From Micromonospora sp. C95 (lineage in GTDB: Bacteria > Actinomycetota > Actinomycetes > Mycobacteriales > Micromonosporaceae), in contig NZ_JAGPXT010000046.1 in assembly GCF_018070465.1 (NCBI RefSeq), positions 1 to 34,425 on the forward strand: 34,425 nt of DNA. Reading direction: 5' to 3'. Every line of letters begins with the position of its first letter. Position 1 is the first letter of the stretch. The translations under genes were made by a program, and so were the position numbers. Of this stretch, positions 1 through 7,320 are shown in pieces. The notes beneath the pieces were generated by a model. It saw nothing but the letters and a program-made list of their open reading frames with translations. It did no database searches and was not told where the DNA came from.

Positions 1-127
1 CCCTCTCCCTCCGCTGACCCACCCCATTCCCTGGGTGATCATGAAGTTGTTGCTCGGGAGAGCGCTCACCGGTGACAACAACTTCATGATCAACCAGGGA
101 ATGGGGTGGGTCAGCGGAGGGAGAGGG
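1..127. repeat. Long inverted repeat (giant hairpin) at the window edge
   Basis: Arms 1-52 and 76-127 are reverse complements over 52 bp with one mismatch (G35 against A93). The loop is 53-75 and contains the small palindrome GAGCGCTC. The right arm covers the last four codons and the TGA of the AceE-like gene. The left arm, read on the plus strand at 3-17, spells the same Leu-Ser-Leu-Arg-stop. The inner part of each arm carries the core TGATCATGAAGTTGTTG. It could act as a terminator for the minus-strand gene, be a mobile intergenic palindrome, or be a fold-back assembly product, since base 1 is the first base of the window. Confidence 0.9.
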
Positions 128-2468
128 CGGCGAGGGCGGCGTTGACGATGCTGCCGGGGAGCAGGTCGTGCAGGGCGTAGAGGTCATGGACGCTGCCGGA
201 CTGGCCGAACTCGTCGACGCCGAGCGGAACCGCGGGGGCTCCGACCGCCGAGCCGAGCCAGGCCATCGCGTGTGAGGCGGCGTCGTGCACGGTCACCACC
301 GGTACCCGGTCGGCGAAGGCGGACCGCAGCGCGCCCGGCACGCTCGGCACGGTCGCCGTGCGTACGCCCTGACGCAGCGTGCGCTGCCACGCCCGGTAGA
401 GGCGGTCCAGACTTGTCACGTCCACCACGTGGGCGGCGACTCCCTCGTCGGCCAGTTCCGCCGCCGCAGCCAGCACCTCGGGCAGCACCGCCCCGGAGGC
501 GGCCAGCTGCACCGTCGGCGCGTCGGCCAGGTGCGGGTACGCCTGGTGGGCGTCGACCAGGCGGTACGCCCCGGCGAGCACCTGCCGGCGCAGCACCGCG
601 TCACCGAGCCGGGCCCGGGCCGCCTCGAAGGGTGCCTGGTCCACCGGCCGGGTGCTGAGCCGGAAGTAGTACGCCCCGTCCTCGGCCGGCACCGCCGTCG
701 GCGTCGCCCGGGTCGTACCGGCGATGTGCCCGAAGGCGTCGCAGAGCAGCCAGTCGAGGCTTGCCGCGTACGCGGGCTCGACGAAGGTCACCCCGGGCAG
801 CTCCAGGCCCACGCTGGCAGTGATCGTCGACTGGTGGGCGCCGCCCTCCGGGGCGAGGGTGATCCCGGACGGGGTACCCGCGACGACGAAGCGGGCACCG
901 GAGTAGGTGCCGTACAGGAAGGCGTCGAGCCCGCGCAGCACGAACGGGTCGTAGACGGTGCCGACCGGCAGCAGCGGCTGCCCGGACAGGTCCCACGCCA
1001 GGCCGAGCTGGCCGAGCAGCAGGAACAGGTTCATCTCGGAGATGCCCAGCTCGATGTGCTGACCCTCGGGGCTCTCCGTCCAACGCAGCATCCGGTCCTC
1101 GGACCAGGACCGCTGGGCGGTCGGCGCGAACACGCCGGTCTTGTTGATGAACCCGGCCAGGTTGGTGGAGGTGGCCACGTCCGGTGCGGTGGTGACGAGG
1201 TACCGGCCCACCTGCGGGTCACGAGCCAGGTCGACGAGCACCCGGCCGAAGACCTCCTGCGTGGAGATCGGCTTGTTGGCGCGTACGTTCGTGGCCTGGG
1301 GCACGGTGACCCCCAGCACACGCTCGCGGGGCGCGCGGGACAGCGCCTCCCGACGCTGCCCGGCCCGGATCCCGGCCGGGGACGCCGGGTCGAGCCGGTC
1401 CCACTCGGTGTCCCGGGTCAGCCCCTGCGCGACGCGCAACGCGTCGACCTGCTCGCCGGTCAGCAGGGCGGAGTGGTTGCGCGGGTTGCCGGCGATCGGC
1501 AACCCCCACCCCTTGACGGTGTACGCGAACACCACGCTCGGCCGGTCGGTCACCGCGTCGCACTGGGCGTACGCGTCGAGCAGCGCCGCCAGGTCGTGCC
1601 CGCCCAGGTCGGTGACGAGCGGGCCGAGATCGGCGTCCGAGACGTCGGCGATCAACTCCGCGATGCCTTCGGGGGCACCGTCCAGGAACTGCTTGCGCAG
1701 CGCCGGGCCGGTCAGCCCGAACAGCGACTGGTACTGCTCGTTCGGCATCGCGTCGATCCACTCGCGCAGCGCCGCCCCGCCCGGCCGGTCGTACGCCTCG
1801 GCGAGCCGGCGACCGTACTTCACCTCGACGACGTGCCAGCCGGCGGCCTCGAACTGGCCGCGCCACTGGTCGATCCGCACCCCCGGGACGACCCGGTCCA
1901 GCGACTGCCGGTTGAAGTCGACCACCCACATGACGTTGCCGAGCCCGGTGGTGGCCGGGTCGGCGACGGCCTCCCAGATGTTGCCCTCGTCCAGCTCGGC
2001 GTCACCGATCAGGGCGACGAACCGGGAGTGCGGCCGCGCCCCGAAGTGGGCGTCGACGTAGCGCCGGGTCACCGCGGCGAACAGCGGTGCGGCGGCACCG
2101 AGCCCCACCGAGCCGGTGGAGAAGTCCACCTCGTCCGGGTCCTTCGTCCGCGACGGGTACGACTGGAGTCCGCCCCGTGCCCGCAGCCGGGGCAGGTACG
2201 ACCGGTCGAGGTTGCCGAGCAGGTACTGGATGGCGTGGAAGACCGGGGAGGCGTGCGGCTTGACCGCCACCCGGTCCTCGGCGTCCAGGTGGGCGAACCA
2301 CAGCGCGGTCATCGCGGAGACGAGCGAGGCGCTCGACGCCTGATGCCCACCGACCTTCACCCCGTCCCCAGCACCCCGGTCATGGTTCGCCGCGTCCACG
2401 ATCCGCGTCGCGAGCCACAACACCCGCCGCTGAATCTCATCAAGAACATCAAGATCACGCTGGTCCAC
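111..2468 (-). CDS. AceE-like pyruvate dehydrogenase E1 / transketolase-like ThDP enzyme
   Basis: This 785-residue protein aligns by eye along its length with homodimeric pyruvate dehydrogenase E1 (AceE), which is usually about 890-930 residues. Matching blocks include GGHQASSASL, KPHASP (AceE GHISP), a GDAELDEGN ThDP/Mg motif in the GDGEMDE position, and GISEMN, where AceE has its catalytic Glu. Cytoplasmic oxidative decarboxylation of pyruvate or another 2-oxoacid is the family role; the substrate here is inferred. No E2 or E3 gene is nearby. I chose the GTG at 2468 because GGAG lies 7 nt upstream; an in-frame GTG at 2522 has no such site. The stop is inside the 1-127 hairpin. It lies 62 bp downstream of gatB on the same strand. 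Confidence 0.8.
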   Translation of the reverse strand: MDQRDLDVLDEIQRRVLWLATRIVDAANHDRGAGDGVKVGGHQASSASLVSAMTALWFAHLDAEDRVAVKPHASPVFHAIQYLLGNLDRSYLPRLRARGGLQSYPSRTKDPDEVDFSTGSVGLGAAAPLFAAVTRRYVDAHFGARPHSRFVALIGDAELDEGNIWEAVADPATTGLGNVMWVVDFNRQSLDRVVPGVRIDQWRGQFEAAGWHVVEVKYGRRLAEAYDRPGGAALREWIDAMPNEQYQSLFGLTGPALRKQFLDGAPEGIAELIADVSDADLGPLVTDLGGHDLAALLDAYAQCDAVTDRPSVVFAYTVKGWGLPIAGNPRNHSALLTGEQVDALRVAQGLTRDTEWDRLDPASPAGIRAGQRREALSRAPRERVLGVTVPQATNVRANKPISTQEVFGRVLVDLARDPQVGRYLVTTAPDVATSTNLAGFINKTGVFAPTAQRSWSEDRMLRWTESPEGQHIELGISEMNLFLLLGQLGLAWDLSGQPLLPVGTVYDPFVLRGLDAFLYGTYSGARFVVAGTPSGITLAPEGGAHQSTITASVGLELPGVTFVEPAYAASLDWLLCDAFGHIAGTTRATPTAVPAEDGAYYFRLSTRPVDQAPFEAARARLGDAVLRRQVLAGAYRLVDAHQAYPHLADAPTVQLAASGAVLPEVLAAAAELADEGVAAHVVDVTSLDRLYRAWQRTLRQGVRTATVPSVPGALRSAFADRVPVVTVHDAASHAMAWLGSAVGAPAVPLGVDEFGQSGSVHDLYALHDLLPGSIVNAALAALSLR

Positions 2469-2530
2469 GCTGGAACTCCATCCAGGACGTCCCCATTGAC
2501 GCCCTCGCGAGGGGTGGTACACCTCGTTGG

Positions 2531-4030
2531 TCAGGCCTGGACGCCGAGGCGGTCCAGGATCAGGGTGCGGACGGTCTGGGCGTCGGCCTGGCCTCGGGTG
2601 GTCTTCATGACCGCGCCGACGAGGGCGCCGGCGGCGGCTACCTTCCCGCTGCGGACCTTGTCGGCGATGGCCGGGTTGGCGGCGATCGCCTCGTCCACCG
2701 CAGCGGTGAGCGCGCCGGTGTCGGAGACGACCTCCAGCTTGCGGTTGGTCATGATCTCGGTCGGCGAGCCCTCACCGGCGACCACGCCCTCCAGGACCGT
2801 ACGGGCCAGCTTGTCGTTGAGCTTGCCGGCGTCGACCAGGCCCTGAAGCTCGGCGACCTGGGCCGGGGTGGCCCCGATGTCGGCCAGTTCCACACCCGTC
2901 TCGTTGGCCCGCCGGGACAGCTCACCCAGCCACCACTTCCGGGCGGCGGCGGGCGTCGCACCGGCCGCCACGGTGGCCTCGATCAGCTCGACCGCACCGG
3001 CGTTGAGCACCGACTGCATGTCGAGATCGGACAGTCCCCACGCCTCCTGGAGGCGACGGCGGTGCAGCCGGGGCAGCTCCGGCAGGGCAGCCTTCAGCTC
3101 CGCCACCCAGGCCGGATCCGGCGCGAGAGGGACCAGGTCCGGCTCCGGAAAGTACCGGTAGTCGGTGGCGGTCTCCTTGGACCGGCCGGGGGTGGTGTCC
3201 CCGGTGTCCTCGTGGAAGTGCCGGGTCTCCTGGGTGATCCGGCCACCGGCGTCGAGGACGGCGGCCTGACGCAGCATCTCGGAGCGGACCGCCCGCTCGA
3301 CCGACCGCAGCGAGTTGACGTTCTTGGTCTCGGTGCGGGTGCCCCACTCCTCGCCGGGCAGGTTCAGTGAGGTGTTCACATCACACCGCAGCGAGCCTTC
3401 CTCCATCCGTACGTCGGAGACGCCCAGCGAGCGGAGCACGTCCCGCAGCTCGGTGACGTACGCGCGAGCCACCTCGGGCGCCAGCGCCCCGGTACCCGGG
3501 ATCGGCTTGGTGACGATCTCCACCAGCGGGATGCCGGCCCGGTTGTAGTCGACGAGCGACTCGGTCGCGCCGTGGATCCGGCCGGTGGCACCGCCGACGT
3601 GCAGCGTCTTGCCGGTGTCCTCCTCCAGGTGCACCCGCTCGATGCCGATCCGCACCGTTTCGCCGTTGACCTCGACGTCCAGGTAGCCGTCGACGCAGAG
3701 TGGCTCGTCGTACTGGCTGATCTGGAAGTTCTTCGGCATGTCCGGGTAGAAGTAGTTCTTCCGGGCGAACCGGCACCACGTCGCGATGGAGCAGTTCAGC
3801 GCCAGGCCGATCCGGATGGTCGCCTCGATCGCCGCCTTGTTCGCCACCGGCAGCGAGCCGGGCAGTCCCAGGCAGACCGGGCAGACGCGGGTGTTCGGCT
3901 CGCCGCCGAAGTCGGTCGGGCAGCCGCAGAACATCTTGGTGTTCGTGCCCAGCTCGACGTGGGTCTCCAGGCCGATCACCGGCTCGTAGCGCGCGACGAC
4001 CTCGTCGTACGCGGGCAGCGTCGTGGTCAT
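2531..4030 (-). CDS. gatB: Asp/Glu-tRNA amidotransferase subunit B
   Basis: GatB (499 residues, normal length) activates misacylated Glu-tRNA(Gln) or Asp-tRNA(Asn) by phosphorylation so that GatA-derived ammonia converts it to Gln- or Asn-tRNA. Visible marks are the N-terminal VIGLETHVEL signature, the zinc cysteines C35, C37, C50 and C53 (FCGCP and CPVCLG), and the C-terminal YqeY-like helical domain ending near RLGVQA. The ATG at 4030 is preceded by GGAG at 5 nt; a longer reading frame to 4132 has no family support. It is on the same strand as gatA and gatC but separated from them by the LPVTG surface-protein gene. Confidence 0.97.
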   Translation of the reverse strand: MTTTLPAYDEVVARYEPVIGLETHVELGTNTKMFCGCPTDFGGEPNTRVCPVCLGLPGSLPVANKAAIEATIRIGLALNCSIATWCRFARKNYFYPDMPKNFQISQYDEPLCVDGYLDVEVNGETVRIGIERVHLEEDTGKTLHVGGATGRIHGATESLVDYNRAGIPLVEIVTKPIPGTGALAPEVARAYVTELRDVLRSLGVSDVRMEEGSLRCDVNTSLNLPGEEWGTRTETKNVNSLRSVERAVRSEMLRQAAVLDAGGRITQETRHFHEDTGDTTPGRSKETATDYRYFPEPDLVPLAPDPAWVAELKAALPELPRLHRRRLQEAWGLSDLDMQSVLNAGAVELIEATVAAGATPAAARKWWLGELSRRANETGVELADIGATPAQVAELQGLVDAGKLNDKLARTVLEGVVAGEGSPTEIMTNRKLEVVSDTGALTAAVDEAIAANPAIADKVRSGKVAAAGALVGAVMKTTRGQADAQTVRTLILDRLGVQA

Positions 4031-4139
4031 GAGAACTCCAGCTTTGCAGGCGGTAGCCGGCCCACGGCGGCATCCGGACACAACGCCGCCAAGCCTAACC
4101 GCTCGGCCTGGCACGTCTCGGCCGGGCGTCACCCGGGTG

Positions 4140-5129
4140 TCACTCGGGTGTGCTGAACCGCCGACGACGGTTGAAGGTCACCACGAGCAGGATCCCGCCG
4201 ATGGAGAACGCCAGCACGCCCAGCGACAGCAGAACGATTGTCGAGTTCGAGCCGGTGACGGGCAGCCACGCCCCGCTCGTCTTGGACGGTGACGGGACCG
4301 GCGCCGCAGGGCTCGTCGACGGCGTCGAGGTCGGGTCGACCGGGGTCGGCGTGGCCGTGGGCGCGGTCGGGGTGGCGCTCGGACCGGTCGGGGTGGCGCT
4401 CGGACCGGTCGGGGTGGCGCTCGGACCGGTCGGGGTGGCGCTCGGACCGGTCGGGGTGGCGCTCGGACCGGTCGGGGTGGGGCTCGGACCGGTCGGGGTC
4501 GCCGTGGGGGTCGCGGTCGCGGGCTCGGCGACGACGATGGTGACGTCCTGCTCGCCGAAGAAGCCGTTCTTGTCGGTCATTCGCAGGGTGGCGGGGTAGG
4601 TGCCGGCCGTGGTCGGCGACCCCCCGAGCGAGGTGCCGACCACCAGCATGCCCGGCGGCAGGCTGCCCGCACTCACCGACAACCGGTACGGCTCCGTGCC
4701 ACCCGTCGCCTCGACGGTGTGGATCGCGTACACCTGCCCCAGAACCATCGGCGACCGGGGCGCGCCCGAGGTGATCTCGATCGTGGGTTCGCGTACCTCG
4801 ATGGTGGCGTTCTGCTCGGCGAACTGGTCGGCCGCGTCGGTCATCCGCAGGGTGAAGGCGTAGGTGCCCGCCATGGTCGGCGACCCCCCGAGCGAGGTGC
4901 CGACCACCAGCATGCCCGGCGGCAGGCTGCCCGCACTCACCGACAACCGGTACGGCTCCGTGCCACCCGTCGCCTCGACGGTGTGGATCGCGTACACCTG
5001 CCCCAGAACCATCGGCGACCGGGGCGCGCCCGAGGTGATGGTGACGGCCACCGCCACGGCCGGGGATGCGGTGCCCAGCAGCAACGCGAGCACCATCGTC
5101 AGGGCCATGACCGGGCGCAGTGTCTTCAT
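4140..5129 (-). CDS. LPXTG-anchored putative Ig-domain surface protein
   Basis: This 329-residue secreted protein starts with a signal peptide (MKTLRPVMAL..., cleavage probably after AVA near residue 28). Two He_PIG-type putative Ig domains follow at roughly 30-115 and 118-205, each with an SLPPGMLV core and an AGTY..TLRMTD end. A Thr/Pro/Ser stalk follows, with a GPSATPT heptad repeated about six times (about 207-270). The tail is a sorting signal: LPVTG at 289-293, a hydrophobic segment and RRRR. Family knowledge implies sortase anchoring to peptidoglycan with the stalk spanning the wall. The ligand is unknown. The ATG at 5129 is the first start giving a clean signal peptide. The gene lies between gatA and gatB; a class F sortase is encoded at 17121, but whether it acts here is not shown. 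Confidence 0.88.
   Translation of the reverse strand: MKTLRPVMALTMVLALLLGTASPAVAVAVTITSGAPRSPMVLGQVYAIHTVEATGGTEPYRLSVSAGSLPPGMLVVGTSLGGSPTMAGTYAFTLRMTDAADQFAEQNATIEVREPTIEITSGAPRSPMVLGQVYAIHTVEATGGTEPYRLSVSAGSLPPGMLVVGTSLGGSPTTAGTYPATLRMTDKNGFFGEQDVTIVVAEPATATPTATPTGPSPTPTGPSATPTGPSATPTGPSATPTGPSATPTGPSATPTAPTATPTPVDPTSTPSTSPAAPVPSPSKTSGAWLPVTGSNSTIVLLSLGVLAFSIGGILLVVTFNRRRRFSTPE
4371..4500 (-). repeat. 21-bp coding minisatellite (Thr-Pro stalk)
   Basis: Six tandem units of 21 bp, containing GCTCGGACCGGTCGGGGTGG on the plus strand, encode the GPSATPT heptads of the wall-spanning stalk. The units are almost identical at DNA level; one near 4480 has a GGGG variant giving Pro for Ala. Such arrays change copy number by slippage, and each unit adds exactly seven residues in frame. 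Confidence 0.93.
4610..5039 (-). repeat. Exact 166-bp direct repeat within the Ig-domain gene
   Basis: Bases 4610-4775 and 4874-5039 read as identical over 166 bp, offset by 264 bp (88 codons). They encode the core of the two Ig-like domains, while the flanking domain parts differ (DAADQFAEQN against DKNGFFGEQD). Identity confined to the core suggests recent gene conversion or unequal exchange. Confidence 0.92.
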
Positions 5130-5267
5130 CGCACATCCAGGTCTGATCAGAACGGCTCGCGTTCGCCAGCGACCAGCCGGTCCAGCCGACTGGTGGTCAT
5201 CAAAACAGGAAGGTTGGTGACGGGCAATTACCCGAACGGTGACCAGTGTGTCGGGCCAACGCAACCG

Positions 5268-5299
5268 CGCCCGGCGCGGCCGAGTGGCCGCGCCGGGCG
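5268..5299 (-). terminator. Hairpin downstream of gatA
   Basis: A perfect 14-bp GC stem (5268-5281 with 5286-5299) and GAGT loop lies 50 bp past the gatA stop on the minus strand. There is no U tract, which is common for actinobacterial terminators. It also lies upstream of the LPVTG gene, so it probably separates that gene from gatCA read-through. Confidence 0.65.
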
Positions 5300-5349
5300 G
5301 GGCGACGATGCCGTGCGCGGGCGACGGTCGGCCGCCTGCGCACGATCGA

Positions 5350-6825
5350 TCACATGGTCGGTGGCGTGAGCGTGCCGACCGCGCTCTCCAGCGCGGCGGC
5401 GACCCGGTACATCCGGTCGTCGGCCAGCGTCGGGGCCATCACCTGCAGGCCGACCGGCAGCCCTTCCGAGAGCCCGCACGGCACCGAGATGCCCGGCCCG
5501 CCGTACAGGTTGCTCGGGATGGTGAACAGGTCGGCCAGGTACATCTGGTACGGGTCGGAGGTGCGCGCGCCGAGCGGGAAGGCGACGAACGGGGTGGTCG
5601 GCGAGATCAGCGCGTCGACCCGCTCGAACGCCGCGGTGAAGTCGCGGGTGATCAGCGTACGCACCTTCTGCGCCTGCCCGTAGTAGGCGTCGTAGTAGCC
5701 CGAGGAGAGCGCGTACGTGCCGAGCATGATGCGCCGCTTGACCTCGGGGCCGAAGCCGGCCTCCCGGGTCAGCGACATGACCTCCTCCAGCGACCGGTTG
5801 CCGTCGTCGCCGGTCCGCAACCCGAACCGGACGCCGTCGAAGCGCGCCAGGTTCGAGGAGCACTCGCTGGGCGCGATCAGGTAGTACGCCGGCAGCGCGT
5901 AGCGGAAGTGCGGGCAGGAGATCTCGACGATCTCCGCGCCGAGCTTGGTCAGCGTGTCGACGGCCTCGTTGAAGGCGGCCGTCACGCCCGGCTCCGCGCC
6001 CTCGCCGCCGAACTCGGTGACGATGCCCAGCCGCACCCCGCTCAGGTCACCGGTCGCGCCGAGCTTCGCCGCGGCCACCACGTCCGGCACCGGGGCCGGG
6101 ATGGAGGTGGAGTCACGCGGGTCGTGCCCGCCGATCGCCGCGTGCAGCAACGCCGCGTCGAGCACGGTACGCGCGCACGGGCCAGGGGTGTCCAGCGAGG
6201 AGGAGAAGGCCACCAGCCCGTACCGGGAGGTGCCGCCGTAGGTGGGCTTCGCGCCGACGGTGCCGGTGACCGCGCCCGGCTGGCGGATCGAGCCACCGGT
6301 ATCCGAACCGATCGCCAACGGCGCCTCGTACGCGGCGAGCGCCGCCGCGCTTCCGCCACCGGAACCACCCGGGATGCGGTCGGTGTCCCACGGGTTGCGG
6401 CTCGGCCCGTACGCCGAGTATTCCGTGGAGGAGCCCATCGCGAACTCGTCCATGTTGGTCTTGCCGAGCATCACCGTGCCGGCGGCGCGCAGCCGCTGCA
6501 CGATCGTCGAGTCGTACGGCGGACGCCAGCCCTCAAGGATCTTCGACCCGACGGTGGTCGGCACCCCCTTGGTGGTGAGGACGTCCTTGACCGCGACCGG
6601 CACACCGGCCAGCGGCCCCAGTTCCTCGCCGGCCGCCCGACGGGCGTCGACGTCGCGGGCGGCGGCCAGCGCGCCCTCGGTGTCGACGTGCAGGAAGGCG
6701 TTGACCCGGCCGTCCACGGCCGCGATCCGGTCCAGGTGGGCCTGGGTGACCTCGACCGCGGAGGCCGCGCCGGTGGCGACCAGCCCGGCGATCTGCGTCG
6801 CGGTCATTGCGGTGACGTCGGTCAT
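5350..6825 (-). CDS. gatA: Asp/Glu-tRNA amidotransferase subunit A
   Basis: GatA (491 residues, full length) is the amidase subunit of GatCAB; it hydrolyses glutamine and passes ammonia to GatB. The amidase-signature triad is visible: K80 (PVAVKD), the cis-Ser S155 (GGSGGGSAA) and the nucleophile S179 (SDTGGSIRQPG). These are offset by one from the numbering I recall for Staphylococcus aureus. The start at 6825 forms an ATGA overlap with the gatC stop, so the two are translationally coupled. A terminator-like hairpin follows at 5268-5299. Confidence 0.97.
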   Translation of the reverse strand: MTDVTAMTATQIAGLVATGAASAVEVTQAHLDRIAAVDGRVNAFLHVDTEGALAAARDVDARRAAGEELGPLAGVPVAVKDVLTTKGVPTTVGSKILEGWRPPYDSTIVQRLRAAGTVMLGKTNMDEFAMGSSTEYSAYGPSRNPWDTDRIPGGSGGGSAAALAAYEAPLAIGSDTGGSIRQPGAVTGTVGAKPTYGGTSRYGLVAFSSSLDTPGPCARTVLDAALLHAAIGGHDPRDSTSIPAPVPDVVAAAKLGATGDLSGVRLGIVTEFGGEGAEPGVTAAFNEAVDTLTKLGAEIVEISCPHFRYALPAYYLIAPSECSSNLARFDGVRFGLRTGDDGNRSLEEVMSLTREAGFGPEVKRRIMLGTYALSSGYYDAYYGQAQKVRTLITRDFTAAFERVDALISPTTPFVAFPLGARTSDPYQMYLADLFTIPSNLYGGPGISVPCGLSEGLPVGLQVMAPTLADDRMYRVAAALESAVGTLTPPTM

Positions 6826-7127
6826 GAGGCCACATCCTCGTCCAGGATCCGCGGTACGCGGAACCGCTGCTCCTCCGCGTCGGGGGCACCCGACAACGCT
6901 TCCTCGGGCGTCAGGCACGGCGTCACGACGTCCTCGCGGAGCACGTTCGTCAGCGGTACCGAGTGCGAGGTCGGCGGGATGTCCGCGGCGGCGACCTCGC
7001 CCACCTGCGCGACCGCTTGGAGGATCACGTCGAGCTGGCCGGCGAAGGTGCCCAGCTCCTCCTCTGTCACGGCGAGCCGCGACAGTCGCGCGAGGTGCGC
7101 GACCTCCTCGCGGGAGATGGCGGCCAT
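6822..7127 (-). CDS. gatC: Asp/Glu-tRNA amidotransferase subunit C
   Basis: GatC (101 residues, normal size) is the small belt subunit that wraps GatA and stabilises the GatAB interface. Typical features are MAAISREEVAHLARLSRLAVTE at the N-terminus (given here only as family recognition: HLARLSRLAV helix) and the acidic, Pro-rich VPLTNVLREDV linker. AGGGGG lies 5 nt before the ATG. It is the first gene of a gatC-gatA pair with a 4-bp overlap. A TAGACT hexamer at 7215-7210 on the minus strand could be its -10 box, but no -35 is clear. Confidence 0.95.
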   Translation of the reverse strand: MAAISREEVAHLARLSRLAVTEEELGTFAGQLDVILQAVAQVGEVAAADIPPTSHSVPLTNVLREDVVTPCLTPEEALSGAPDAEEQRFRVPRILDEDVAS

Positions 7128-7320
7128 CGGTGCCCCCTTCGTGGCTGTGCTGCGTCTGCCTGACCTGCGCCCACCGCTGCCGGGTACGCGACACGCGGTG
7201 ACCGCTGCGAGTCTATTGTTTCCCGCCCGGCTGGCCGTTGCCGCCTCCCCGTGCGTCCGACCGGGCCCGCGCCCGACGCACGGCGCGGCCGGACCGGCGC
7301 GGGTGCCGGAACCGCTGGGA

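Noticed and set aside
285..2846. Very long plus-strand open frame opposite the AceE-like gene
   Set aside because: It is a high-GC antisense shadow: low-complexity, no domain, and the minus-strand frame holds clear ThDP motifs.
4367..4497. The 21-bp array considered as a CRISPR array
   Set aside because: Units are contiguous with no spacers and keep a reading frame inside a secreted protein.
7251..7281. Hairpin GTGCGTC/GACGCAC downstream of the GGDEF-EAL gene as a terminator
   Set aside because: Only 7 bp of stem around a 17-nt loop in a very GC-rich stretch; too weak to list.
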